In this document: in pieces, positions 20,101 to 28,290 of the stretch
How positions within the stretch are numbered: position 1 is the first letter of the stretch
How the letters are laid out: each line of letters begins with the position of its first letter
NCBI GenBank assembly: GCA_030655145.1
Contig: JAURWD010000177.1
Location: forward strand, 1 to 52,787
DNA: 52,787 bases
Reading direction: 5' to 3'
DNA from: Ferruginibacter sp.
Lineage (GTDB): Bacteria; Bacteroidota; Bacteroidia; Chitinophagales; Chitinophagaceae
Translations under genes and position numbers: made by a program
Notes under the pieces: generated by a model
Seen by the model: only the letters and a program-made list of their open reading frames with translations
Told to the model about the DNA's origin: nothing
Database searches by the model: none

Positions 20101-20856
20101 ACCACAGTCAAGTAGCTGGTATCCTCCAAAACCGCCATCGGATATATTCGCACCTCCGCCCCCGCCTGAATTGTGATCGAGTCCGCCGCCGCCGCCAGAA
20201 GCCAGCGCACCTTTTCCTAATGCTTTATCACTGCCTACCGTCGTGATAGATTCGCCCCGGGGTGAGGCGATCTGGTTCGACGTAGTGGGGAAGAAGTAAC
20301 CATTGACAAAACAATTTGAACTGTTGTAACGAGTATTTTCAACTTTCCCGCCAGAAAAACCTTTTCCTGTAACATCAATGTTGTTTTCAAGTACCAGCGA
20401 ATCCCGAATGTTTAGCGCAAGGATACCACCTTTACTTCCGTCCCACGGCAGTGAAGTGAGAGGGGCAGCAACTTTTGCATTGATGAAATAAGGTACCCTT
20501 ACCAATTGGACTTTGCCGAAACCAATATCATAATTCCTCGTAAGCGTATTAAGCAATTGGATAATATTGCCTGCCAGGCCTTTTACATAGTTAAATTCGT
20601 AGTTGCCGGCATTTTTGTAGTTCAGCACCGAGCCAAACGCAGCAGTACTTGACGTGTCGATAACAGCACCTTTCATTTGAATGATTAAAACGGTGTCACC
20701 GATTTTAAAAGATGAGCCGTCTTCAACTAAAATTTTGTTTTGACAGATATCCAGCGAGATAACAGGAGTATAGGAATTAATGACCCCACTTATAGATGTA
20801 GTTTGGGTATAGCCAATTCTAAATAAGAACAGGCTGATAAAGAAAATTTTCTTCAT
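17104..20856 (-). CDS. Large secreted multidomain protein with PKD, Ig-like repeats and gliding-motility C-terminal sorting domain
   Basis: A 1250-residue secreted protein. After the signal peptide (about 1-18) comes a region of about 400 residues with many Gly-rich loops (SGGGGGLDHNSGGGGGA, LGGGGGAGH, GPGGGGAGG). Two PKD-like domains follow (WSWNFGDNSVA, NYWSFGDGS), then a jelly-roll-like segment starting NLITNGNFTSGN, then four Ig-like repeats of about 75 residues (about 851-1160) with a Y-x-W-[ST]-P core. The last 90 residues form the gliding-motility/CHU_C type domain: YIPNAFTPNGDGKND to YTRKGNVLLLR. That domain directs type IX secretion and surface attachment or release. The ligand is unknown; adhesion or glycan binding is inferred. 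It lies 36 bases downstream of purB in the same direction. Confidence 0.85.
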   Translation of the reverse strand: MKKIFFISLFLFRIGYTQTTSISGVINSYTPVISLDICQNKILVEDGSSFKIGDTVLIIQMKGAVIDTSSTAAFGSVLNYKNAGNYEFNYVKGLAGNIIQLLNTLTRNYDIGFGKVQLVRVPYFINAKVAAPLTSLPWDGSKGGILALNIRDSLVLENNIDVTGKGFSGGKVENTRYNSSNCFVNGYFFPTTSNQIASPRGESITTVGSDKALGKGALASGGGGGLDHNSGGGGGANISDGGFGGYQLLDCGSSPFDNRGIGGKGLITDGTINKIFLGGGGGAGHCNNGFYNNAENSNFSGANGGGIISIQAKFLKGNGYAIISNGDSAYNPVFTDALGHDGKGGGGAGGTILITTGSYIGNVSISSKGGTGADLWTDAFFSKVGPGGGGAGGLVWMSQPLPVANVNVSMAGGLNGIVQYANDPWGAMPGKPGVILYNLKMPVDTSLFPLNIDSLSIKDSAISCQQFDFKGLAITRNFPIAKWSWNFGDNSVANTQNTSHSYTPAGLYDVKLIVTDANGCVDSTGKTINSTGAGSTDFNYKQDICNPFAVQFFPLGNSSATNYWSFGDGSITTGNDSPTHVYTSPGSYLVKYFAGNSACSDTISKTILINVAVANIITTSDTTICFNSTKQLRSVGALQYCWSPSTYLSDPKASSPTTSTPEDITYFLTAEIPGVNLITNGNFTSGNTAFTSQYSFAANNTTEGEYFVGANPQTWNASLSACTDHTTGNGNMILVNGAPGADVNVWTQTVAVTPNTNYAFSTWIQALFPPNPAELSFSINGGNLGTLITAALPTCTWKQFYTTWNSGNNTTATIAIVNKNTLVQGNDFALDDIEFSAVLIKRDSVKITVEKPTVKASADTSTCSGQPVQISASGAGTYSWSPAAGLNNSSSPNPIATLTASTQYVVSGTSINGCTAKDTVNVSLKPSPVVTKSKDTTICNNSQVQLIASGGSSYSWTPIASLDNATIANPVATPTANTIYKLVITGTNSCTTTDSVKISLRPKPVFSISPSMAACANSSVSLNATGGTSYFWSPTASLSDSTVSTPVSVTNTTTTYTVKIKDSFCNDSTSLSTTVTISPAPTITAGKSNDIDCSTASAELTATGADNYVWSPSTGLNNSTISNPTVTINASQQYLVTGTDILTNCTGIDTITVFASYVTPTALYIPNAFTPNGDGKNDCFRIGNFNLGGSVDFSIYDREGNRVFHALNSNACWDGTFKGQPMKQANYVYYIKTYSDCGNYTRKGNVLLLR
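17377..18306 (-). repeat. Four tandem Ig-like protein repeats
   Basis: Within the type IX secreted protein, four consecutive modules of about 75 residues each carry a Cys near the start, a Y-x-W-[ST]-P core, NNS/DNA/SDS turns and a T-x-Y-x-V segment. They are diverged at protein level, so no near-identical DNA repeat is visible. Coordinates are computed from residues 851-1160. Confidence 0.65.
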
Positions 20857-20892
20857 AGCAGTACGGTAGGAAATAAAAATAAGGGATAATAT

Positions 20893-22227
20893 CTAAACGC
20901 CAGTATAGTTGTGCGGAGTAATCTGCTTAAGTTCCTTTTTTACTTGCGGTGAGACCTTTAAACCATTGATAAAATTGTGAATCGCTTTCTTATCGATGGC
21001 CACTTTCCCCCGGGTTAATTCTTTCAAAGCTTCATAAGGATTAGGAAAACGTTCCCGCCTTAAAACAGTTTGAATGGCTTCTGCAATAATAACCCAGTTA
21101 TTGTCGAGGTCAGCCTTCAGCTTCGACTCATTTAACACAAGCTTGTTTAATCCTTTTTCGATCGACTTGATGGAAAGAATAGTGTGGGCGAGGGGCATCC
21201 CGATATTTCGGAGTACGGTGCTATCTGTAAGATCTCTCTGCAGTCTAGAAACTGGCAATTTTGCTGACAAGTGTTCAAACACAGCGTTCGCTATACCCAG
21301 GTTTCCTTCTGCATTTTCAAAATCAATCGGGTTCACTTTATGTGGCATCGCACTGCTGCCAATCTCGCCCTTGATCGTTTTTTGCTTGAAATAATCAGAA
21401 CTCACATACGACCAAATGTCCCGGCAAAAATCAAGGAAGATGGTATTAATGCGTTTGATGGCATCGAAATGGGCGGCAAGCGTATCGTAATGTTCGATCT
21501 GAGTGGTGTATTGTTGCCTTTGCAAGCCAAGTTTTGTTTCAATAAATTCATTGGCAAATTTTACCCAGTCGTATTTCGGGTAGGCTACATGGTGAGCGTT
21601 GAAGTTCCCTGTGGCGCCGCCAAACTTTGCTGTAAATGGGATATAGCTAAACAATTGTATTTGATTCTCCAGACGTTCGACGAATACCAAAATTTCCTTT
21701 CCCAGTCTCGTTGGAGATGCAGCCTGGCCATGGGTGCGGGCAAGCATGGGGATATTCTGCCAGGACTTTGCGAGTTGTAAAAGGTTTGCTTGGAGATTAA
21801 GAATTGCAGGAAGGTAATCGTGCTCTATCGCATGTTTCCAGGTAAGCGGAATGGCGGTGTTATTGATATCCTGGGAGGTTAAACCAAAATGCACCCATTC
21901 TTTTAAATCTCCGGCCGCACATTTATCCAGCGCCGCTTTTAAAAAATATTCAACCGCCTTCACGTCGTGATTGGTAGTTTTTTCAGTTTCCTTGATAACG
22001 GTGGCATCGCCAATAGAAAAATTCGCTACAACGCCAAGCAAATACTTCCTGACCGGAGCAGGGACTTTAAAAAATTTTTTCTCACCTAGAAAAAGAAAAT
22101 ATTCAACCTCCACCATCACCCTGTACCTGATTAATGCAAACTCACTGAAATAATTGGCCAGGTGTTCGAGTTGTTTACGATAACGTCCGTCAATAGGTGA
22201 TACAGCAGTAAGTTGGTTTAATTCCAT
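20893..22227 (-). CDS. purB: Adenylosuccinate lyase
   Basis: A 444-residue fumarase/aspartase-superfamily enzyme that cleaves SAICAR and adenylosuccinate in purine synthesis. It has the family signature GSSAMPHKVNPIDFENAEGN (one contiguous block of 20 residues, carrying the catalytic-loop serine), the N-terminal AVSPIDGRYRKQLEHLANYF, FGLTSQDINNTA, RTHGQAASPT and TQIEHYDTLA segments. The sequence resembles the long E. coli-type branch rather than the short Bacillus type. The start at 22227 fits the conserved N-terminus. A candidate minus-strand promoter box lies at 22250-22257. The type IX secreted protein gene follows 36 bases downstream. Confidence 0.95.
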   Translation of the reverse strand: MELNQLTAVSPIDGRYRKQLEHLANYFSEFALIRYRVMVEVEYFLFLGEKKFFKVPAPVRKYLLGVVANFSIGDATVIKETEKTTNHDVKAVEYFLKAALDKCAAGDLKEWVHFGLTSQDINNTAIPLTWKHAIEHDYLPAILNLQANLLQLAKSWQNIPMLARTHGQAASPTRLGKEILVFVERLENQIQLFSYIPFTAKFGGATGNFNAHHVAYPKYDWVKFANEFIETKLGLQRQQYTTQIEHYDTLAAHFDAIKRINTIFLDFCRDIWSYVSSDYFKQKTIKGEIGSSAMPHKVNPIDFENAEGNLGIANAVFEHLSAKLPVSRLQRDLTDSTVLRNIGMPLAHTILSIKSIEKGLNKLVLNESKLKADLDNNWVIIAEAIQTVLRRERFPNPYEALKELTRGKVAIDKKAIHNFINGLKVSPQVKKELKQITPHNYTGV

Positions 22228-22237
22228 GTTGAAGTTG

Positions 22238-22257
22238 TAATTTTGCGCACAAAATTA
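22238..22257. promoter_or_regulatory. Mirror-image -7 boxes between purB and mqnA
   Basis: TAATTTTG (22238-22245, plus strand) and CAAAATTA (22250-22257, which reads TAATTTTG on the minus strand) are separated by CGCA. Each is an exact TAnnTTTG match pointing towards one of the divergent genes. A TTG lies 22 bases upstream of the plus box (22213-22215). The minus box lacks a clear TTTG. The site could be two overlapping promoters, or a palindromic operator. Confidence 0.45.
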
Positions 22258-22363
22258 GACTAAAGCGATTGTAAAGAAAAATATTGTGGTAGCGCTCACT
22301 CCACGTGATTATGTTGATTCTGAAGAGTGTTGAAAGAAGCGCAGTGAACTGAAATTTTTTTAA

Positions 22364-23122
22364 ATGAGTAATCGAAAAGTTAGGGTTGGTGCCGTGAGCT
22401 ATTTAAATACAAAGCCACTTATTTATGGGTTTGAAAAAGGCATGATGAGCGATCGGGTAGAGTTGGTTATGGATTATCCTTCAAACATTGCTCAAGCTTT
22501 ATTGAAAAATGAAATTGATATTGGCCTGGTTCCCGTAGCCATTATTCCCGAATTAGAAGAATATCATATCGTCGGAAGTCATTGTATAGGCTGCGACGGT
22601 GAGGTTGCAAGTGTTGCTCTTTTTAGTGAAGTGCCCCTGGAGCAAATTAAAACTGTTTTACTTGATTATCAAAGCCGGACCTCTGTGAAGCTTGCACAGG
22701 TGCTCATGAAGGAGTTTTGGAAAATCGATCCTGAGATAAGTAATGGTGCTCACAACTTTCGAGACCAGATAACCGGTAATACCGCTGCTGTTGTAATTGG
22801 AGACCGGGCAATGGAACAAACAAACATTTCGACTTATCGATATGATCTTGGACTTGCCTGGAAACAATTTACTGGTCTCCCTTTCGTTTTTGCGGCCTGG
22901 ATCAGTAACAAAAAATTAGCTCTTGACTTTATCCATGATTTCGACGCAGTTAATGAATATAGTTTAACTCAACTCGATAAGATCGTTGAGGCGAATACCC
23001 CGGCCAGTTATGATCTAAAAAAATATTATACAGAGTTTATCAATTATGATCTTACCGAAAACAAAAAACGAGGTCTAAATGCATTTTTGAAAAAAATTGA
23101 AACTGCAGTTGTAACACCTTAA
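22364..23122 (+). CDS. mqnA: Chorismate dehydratase of futalosine menaquinone pathway
   Basis: The 252-residue product has the MqnA/MqnD periplasmic-binding-protein-like fold. Typical segments are KVRVGAVSYLNTKPLIYGFE, NEIDIGLVPVAIIPELEEY, CIGCDGEVASVALFS and LPFVFAAWIS. MqnA dehydrates chorismate to 3-(1-carboxyvinyl)benzoate, the first step of the futalosine route to menaquinone. MqnD shares the fold, but the GAVSYLNTKPL start and the S-x-x-CIGCDGEVASV region favour MqnA. No other mqn gene is in the window. It is followed after 29 bases by a methyltransferase of the surface-glycan block. Confidence 0.87.
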   Translation: MSNRKVRVGAVSYLNTKPLIYGFEKGMMSDRVELVMDYPSNIAQALLKNEIDIGLVPVAIIPELEEYHIVGSHCIGCDGEVASVALFSEVPLEQIKTVLLDYQSRTSVKLAQVLMKEFWKIDPEISNGAHNFRDQITGNTAAVVIGDRAMEQTNISTYRYDLGLAWKQFTGLPFVFAAWISNKKLALDFIHDFDAVNEYSLTQLDKIVEANTPASYDLKKYYTEFINYDLTENKKRGLNAFLKKIETAVVTP

Positions 23123-23151
23123 ATAGCTCGGGTGGTAAATCCTAAGAATAT

Positions 23152-23994
23152 ATGTCTGATAACATGTCAAAGAACAGCTTTATAAAAAACATTCAGGTAG
23201 GTGTACAAAAAAAAGTACAGTCCGCTCTTGAAAATCCATACAGGGGATTGAATATGAGCTGGGCAAAAATCAAATATTACAAACATCTTCCTCCAGGTAA
23301 AATCAGAAGTCACAAATTATTTAACCACGATTTTTATTTTTATAGTGCCACAGAATTATTACACGGATTAAAAGAAATTTTCGTCGAAAATATTTATCGG
23401 CAAAAACTTCAGCAGGGTGCTTATATTCTTGACTGCGGAGCAAATATTGGCATGAGTATCGTTTACCTGAAAACACAGTTTCCAGATGCGAAGATCATAG
23501 CCTTTGAACCGGATGAAACAAATTTCAATTTGTTGCAAAAGAACATTGGATCATTCGGTTATTCGAATGTTGAGCTACACAAAGCCGCCGTCTGGAGCGA
23601 AAACACAACGCTACTTTTTTCCAATGAAAGTTCTATGGGAAGTAAAGTTGAAACCAGTGCAAATGAAAACACAATTAAGGTTTCCGCTCTTCGGTTAAAA
23701 GATTTTATTGATAGAGATGTCGATTTTTTAAAAATAGATATTGAAGGTGCCGAATATGTTGTGTTAGAAGATATTGCAGAACAGCTTCATTTTGTAAAGA
23801 ATATGTTCCTGGAATATCATGGAACTTTCAGCCAGAACGTTGAATTGGCAAGAATGATTGAGATCATCAAGAACGCCGGATTGAATTTTTATATTAAGGA
23901 GGCTGCTCCGATTTATCCAACCCCTTTTGATCGCGTGAAAAATCCAAACACAGATTATGATGTTCAGCTAAACATATTTTGCTTTCGGAATTAG
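23152..23994 (+). CDS. FkbM-family SAM-dependent methyltransferase
   Basis: The 280-residue product carries the FkbM Rossmann core: ILDCGANIGMSIVYLK at about residues 97-112 (SAM-binding motif I), IIAFEPDETNFNLLQKNI (acidic loop) and DFLKIDIEGAEYVVLEDI with VKNMFLEYHG. FkbM proteins O-methylate sugars or polyketides. Between mqnA and a second methyltransferase plus two glycosyltransferases, a role in decorating surface glycan is likely; the substrate cannot be read from sequence. The sequence is visibly more A+T-rich than the his or pur genes. An internal ATG at 23164 could be the true start. Confidence 0.83.
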   Translation: MSDNMSKNSFIKNIQVGVQKKVQSALENPYRGLNMSWAKIKYYKHLPPGKIRSHKLFNHDFYFYSATELLHGLKEIFVENIYRQKLQQGAYILDCGANIGMSIVYLKTQFPDAKIIAFEPDETNFNLLQKNIGSFGYSNVELHKAAVWSENTTLLFSNESSMGSKVETSANENTIKVSALRLKDFIDRDVDFLKIDIEGAEYVVLEDIAEQLHFVKNMFLEYHGTFSQNVELARMIEIIKNAGLNFYIKEAAPIYPTPFDRVKNPNTDYDVQLNIFCFRN

Positions 23995-24037
23995 TCCCTT
24001 AACCCTAGCCATAATTAAGTTGTAAACCACTTCAATT

Positions 24038-24727
24038 ATGAACGAATTAGAACATTTTTTTAAAAACGAAGAGCATCGCCTGATTCACAAGTGGAACCAT
24101 TACTTTGAAATTTATGATCGTCACCTGAAGCATTTGAAGGATAGGAAAATTAATATTTTAGAAATTGGTGTTTGTCATGGAGGCTCTCTCCAAATGTGGG
24201 ATTTCTACTTCAAGGGAAATGCGTTCGTTTATGGAATTGACATAAACCCCGAATGTAAAAAACTTGAAAATGAGAATGTCCAGATATTCATCGGGTCGCA
24301 GGAAGATGAGCAATTTTTAGAAACGATCAAACGCACTATTCCAAAGGTTGACGTTTTGATTGATGATGGCGGGCACACAATGAAACAGCAGGTAAATACA
24401 TTGAAGTACTTGTTTGACCATGTTGCTGATGATGGAATCTATATTTGTGAAGATCTGCATACCTCGTATTGGAAGAGTTTTGGCGGAGGATATAAGAAGA
24501 AGAGGTCATTTATAGAATTCAGTAAAAATTTTATTGATAAAATTCATGCCTGGCATTCACCAAAGATTTCGGTTGACCATTTTACGAGAAGTACCCACAG
24601 TTTACACTATTACGATAGCATGTTGGTAATTGAAAAAAGAAAGATGACACCACCCTTTGATGTGAAGTCAGGTGTCGCATGCATTGCTGATCAATCGAGT
24701 AAAGAATTGCAAGTCAAATTAAAGTAG
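24038..24727 (+). CDS. Class I SAM-dependent methyltransferase, sugar O-methyltransferase-like
   Basis: The 229-residue product resembles the MycE/TcmO-like sugar O-methyltransferases and cephalosporin-hydroxylase-fold proteins. Motif I is INILEIGVCHGGSLQMWDFY at about residues 36-55, followed by VYGIDINPECK, and the metal/catalytic region VDVLIDDGGHTMKQQ, then DGIYICEDLHTSYW. The DDGGHT motif fits a divalent-metal-dependent enzyme. It lies in the middle of a glycan block: 43 bases after the FkbM gene and 36 before a glycosyltransferase. Acceptor sugar unknown. Base composition is A+T-rich; the 60 bases from 24061 contain 22 G/C, against 34 in the 60 bases from 961 in hisD. Confidence 0.78.
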   Translation: MNELEHFFKNEEHRLIHKWNHYFEIYDRHLKHLKDRKINILEIGVCHGGSLQMWDFYFKGNAFVYGIDINPECKKLENENVQIFIGSQEDEQFLETIKRTIPKVDVLIDDGGHTMKQQVNTLKYLFDHVADDGIYICEDLHTSYWKSFGGGYKKKRSFIEFSKNFIDKIHAWHSPKISVDHFTRSTHSLHYYDSMLVIEKRKMTPPFDVKSGVACIADQSSKELQVKLK

Positions 24728-24763
24728 AGCAAAATCTATAATATACCATTCACCAGCTTATTT

Positions 24764-25642
24764 ATGATCTCCGTTATTATCTGTTCAATCAATAAAAAAC
24801 TCTGTGAACAGGTATTAAGCAATATTAATGAAACAATAGGGACTGCCTGGGAGGCAATTGTGAAAGATAATATGCTTGAAAAAAAGAGCATTACGCAGGT
24901 ATACAACGAGGCAGCCCAGGCAGCACGATATGATATCTGTTGTTTTGTGCACGAAGATGTACTTTTTAAAACGAAGGATTGGGGCAAGAAACTTATCCGG
25001 GAGTTTGAGCTTGATGACCAATTGGGTTTGATTGGCATCGGCGGTAGTAAATATAAAAGCGAATTGCCCTCAGGGTGGTTTACCGGGATTCGGGAGCTGG
25101 ATTGTTGCAATATTGAACATCAAGACAAAACGGGGAAACAGACCCAGATATATTTAAACCCTGATCCTGCAAAGCAATTACAGGAGGTTGCAGTAATCGA
25201 TGGTGTGTTTATGTGTTGTCCAAAAAACGTTTGGGAAAAAATCCAATTTGATGAGCAAATGCTGACAGGTTTTCATTTATATGATATTGATTTTTCCTTT
25301 AAAGTTGCGCAACAATATAAAGTTGCCGTCACTTTTCGAATCGATATGGTGCATTTTACCGAAGGTGGAAATTATGGAGATGAATGGATCAAGTACACTT
25401 TGACCTGGCACGAGAAAATGAAACATCAACTGCCGTTTAGGACGACTGATACCAAGTCTGAAACCCGTAAATTTAACAAGATCATTGTACGCAATTGGTT
25501 GATTCGTTTGAAGCATGAAAACATTCACTTGCTCAACAAATTGTCCTGGCTATATTTCACTACCGTTTATAAACTTCCAGACACCTGGCCTAATTTACCA
25601 ATGTTTTTTTTCAAACAGTTATTCAACGGTAATAGACGATGA
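24764..25642 (+). CDS. Glycosyltransferase, StrF-like GT2 family
   Basis: The 292-residue product starts MISVIICSINKKLCEQV and has a divergent GT-A fold of the type grouped as the StrF family. Recognisable parts are SITQVYNEAAQAARYDICCF, VHEDVLFKTKDWG, LIGIGGSKY and FHLYDIDFSFKVAQQYKV, where HEDV is the metal-binding D-x-D equivalent and the D-x-D-FS pattern resembles the GT2 catalytic region. The C-terminal half is rich in basic and aromatic residues. The end overlaps the next glycosyltransferase by an ATGA junction, so the two are probably co-translated. Donor and acceptor sugars unknown. Confidence 0.75.
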   Translation: MISVIICSINKKLCEQVLSNINETIGTAWEAIVKDNMLEKKSITQVYNEAAQAARYDICCFVHEDVLFKTKDWGKKLIREFELDDQLGLIGIGGSKYKSELPSGWFTGIRELDCCNIEHQDKTGKQTQIYLNPDPAKQLQEVAVIDGVFMCCPKNVWEKIQFDEQMLTGFHLYDIDFSFKVAQQYKVAVTFRIDMVHFTEGGNYGDEWIKYTLTWHEKMKHQLPFRTTDTKSETRKFNKIIVRNWLIRLKHENIHLLNKLSWLYFTTVYKLPDTWPNLPMFFFKQLFNGNRR

Positions 25643-26602
25643 ATACGGCTGCACTTATATCGATCTGTATTCCTGCGTACAAACGAATTAAAGATCTCAA
25701 GCAACTCCTGGATTCCATAAATGTGCAAACATTCAAGGATTTTGAAGTGATAGTTACAGACGATAGCCCCGACGATACAGTAAGGAAGTTTTTAGTCGAA
25801 TACAATCCGGATTTTAAGCTGGTTTACTTCAAGAATGATCCCGTGCTTGGAACACCTGAAAATTGGAATGAAGGTATAAGAAAAGCCACGGGTGATTGGA
25901 TAAAGATCATGCATGATGACGATTATTTTACATCCATATATAGTCTCCAGTTTTTCGCTGACGCGATCATAAAGAATCCCGTTGCGGAAGTTTTTTTTTG
26001 GTGATTTTGTTTTTGAGGATTTTGAAAATAAGTCAAGGAAAGTCATCAGGTGCAATTGGTTCGATCTGATGTTTTTAAAGCTTTCTCCCTATCACATGCT
26101 TCGGAGGAATTATTTCGGCAATCCCAGTTGTATCCTTATTAGCAGGTGCGTATCCCTGGTTTACGACAAGCGATTAAAATACATTGTAGATTTTGCCTAC
26201 TACATCGAACTGTTAAAGAATAAAATCCAGGTCAGGCACATCTCGCAAATTTTGATAACTGTGGGCATTAATGAGCTACAGGTTACCAATTATACCTACA
26301 TGAACCTCGCGGTTCAGATGTATGAGAATCATATTTTGATTGAAAAAGAGGGAATCGGCATGCTTGGAAATATTGTCGCTTTTGACTACTTCTGGAGAAT
26401 TTACAGGAGGTTCAACATAAGCTCAGTTGCAGACATAGAGCCCTTCTTCAAAGGACCAATTGATATAAAATTGATCAAAATGATCAGCTTTCAAAGTTTT
26501 ATTCCTCCTAGGCTTTTGAAGATCGGGGTCCTGTCAAAACTTTTTATGAGTATTTGTTTCCTTTTCCTGTCTGTCTCCGGACCTGCATCAAAAAAAAGCT
26601 AG
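25639..26602 (+). pseudogene. GT2 glycosyltransferase interrupted by a frameshift at a nine-T run
   Basis: The frame starting at 25639 encodes a clear GT2 N-terminus (ALISICIPAYKRIKDLKQLL, VIVTDDSPDDTV, IMHDDDYF) but stops at 26002-26004. The frame beginning near 25982 continues directly as FFGDFVFEDFENKSRK and runs to 26602, giving a C-terminal half with no start of its own. Removing one T from the run at 25991-25999 joins them into about 320 residues, a normal length. The gene could be phase-variable by slipped-strand mispairing at the homopolymer, a real pseudogene, or an assembly artefact. Overlap with the upstream StrF-like gene (ATGA) shows it belongs to the same operon. Confidence 0.8.
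25991..25999 (+). repeat. Nine-T homopolymer at the glycosyltransferase frameshift
   Basis: A run of exactly nine T residues lies between GAAG and GGTGATTTTG. Eight T residues would keep the glycosyltransferase in frame, while nine create a TGG-TGA end. It is a plausible slippage site. Confidence 0.75.
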
Positions 26603-26622
26603 CCGCTGGAGACTTTAATAGG

Positions 26623-28210
26623 TTACAGTGTTTGGCCTGCCAGTAATTTTGCTTTGATCTCCTCTAATTCGCTTCTGAGTTTCGCAACCTCCAGGAGCAG
26701 AATTTCCATTTGACTCTTTTCTATTGGGGCTGGGCCACTAGAAGCCATTTTTGCCGGTGCTGTAGTTGTGCTTTTCCAAATATAACCATCGGCATCAATC
26801 ACTAAATAAGTGCCAGTGCCATTTGGAAGATTTTCAAATCGGATGGAGTCCGTAGTATGTAACTGAGCAGTCGGCGCTGTTGTGCCGATGCCTACTTTTC
26901 CCTTTCCTGCAACCTGCGAGAGGCGCATGATTTCAACACTGTTATTATTGCCGCTGCTGTAGTTTCGGCCAGCGGCTAAAACCAGGTCTGAGGAAGCACC
27001 TGAGGAAACCGCCCCATTGCCATAATTCCTCAACACCAGGTCACCAACTTTGGAGGTTGGCACAAAGGCTGTTGGAAATGTGGCTATGCCCAAATCACCG
27101 GCATTGAATTGTGTAGGCGTATTGTTGCCGTCCACGAGGACGATGGCGGGTGAATTCCCCGAGAGACGCAGGTGATTATTTTGGGTAGCGCTGGCAATTT
27201 CCAGTTTGAAAATAGGGTTATTATTATTGAGGCCAATATTTCCGTTTGCAGTGATTGTCATTCGCTCAGTTGCATTTGTTTTTATTACAAGGCTTGTGTT
27301 GTCATTCGTGCCGAGGAACTGAGTGAGTGGATCAGTGGAACTGTTTCCGCCCAACGACCAGTTGTTTGAAGTTGAAAGGGTTGAAGCAGCTCGCCAAAAG
27401 ATCTGGCCAGCATTGTCTTGTACAAGCACATTGCTTAGGGAATTATTATTGGTAATGCCAGTAAACATAACATCGGCATTCGTATGCAACTGGGCGAGTG
27501 GAACAGTAACGCCGATGCCTACCCGACCCTTATTGTTCACCTGGGTTAAGCGCATAATCTCAAATCCGTTGTTATTGCCGGTAGTATAATTGCGCCCGGA
27601 TGCAAAGACAAGGTCTGCTGACTCCAGACAAACGGGGGCCGGTACCATAATTCCTGATGACCATATCACCCACTTTTGAAGTAGGCACAAATGCGGAGGA
27701 GAAAGTCGCTATTCCAATGTCTCCCGAATTGAAAGAAGTGGGAGTATTGGTGCCGTCGGCAAAGACGATGGCGGGTGATTTACCTGAGACGCGTAAGTGT
27801 GTGTTATCAGTCTCACTGTAAATATCCAGTTTCATGGCAGGGTTTGCTATGTTGATACCAATATTCCCATTTCCTAAAATATTAATGCGCTCCATTGAAT
27901 TAGTTTTAATGACGAACCTTGTGTCATCTGTTGTGCCCAAAAAATTCAGCGCGGGATTAGTAGTAGCATTGCCGGTTAACAACCAGGCATAAGGTGTCAC
28001 AATACTTGATGCTTCACGCCAATGCAAAAGACCGGTATTATCTTGAACCAATACTTTACTATAAGTGTTGTTGTTCGTCAGCCCCCCAAACAAAACCGAA
28101 CCGGTCGTATGAAACTGGGCTAGGGGGGTTGTCGTGCCGATTCCAATGTTTTGGGAGAAACTGGAGTCACAGAGCATGAGGCTCCAGAAAATACATAAAA
28201 GCGTTTTCAT
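26623..28210 (-). pseudogene. Repeat-containing secreted tail-fibre-like protein interrupted by a frameshift at a five-G run
   Basis: The first part (28210 leftward) begins with a signal peptide (CIFWSLMLCDSSFSQ) and ends at a stop near 27572. The second (to 26623) continues in another frame. The frames meet at the G run 27634-27638 (CCCCC in coding sense). Removing one base gives RNYGTGP then VCLESADLVFASGRNY, matching the second repeat copy. The encoded protein has about 209-residue repeats containing GIGTT-x-P-LAQ, VLVQDN-x-G, NGNIGIN, SPAIVFADG and FVPTSKVGD. It ends in a coiled coil (EILLLEVAKLRSELEEIKAK). Such Bacteroidota proteins look like trimeric surface fibres. Downstream of the surface-glycan operon but separated by a terminator. 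Confidence 0.75.
26895..28147 (-). repeat. Two tandem ~627-bp coding repeats plus partial third
   Basis: The segment starting IGIGTT at 28147 recurs as VGIGVT at 27522 and again (start only) as VGIGTT at 26895. Spacing is 625 and 627 bases. The first copy is therefore two bases shorter than the second, consistent with the frameshift lying inside it. At protein level most positions agree, including SPAIVxxDGxNTPTxFNxGD. Confidence 0.8.
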
Positions 28211-28290
28211 TGCAGTAAGGATTAAATTGTCTGCTAAAAATATTCATTATTACTCAGATAAAGGTTTCCTTGCTGGCACATCTTTTTCAC

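Noticed and set aside
14453-24015. TTAACCCTAGCCA occurs near 14456 and again near 23999
   Set aside because: A 13-base match is expected by chance many times in 52 kb, and the flanks differ, so it is not called a repeat or binding site.
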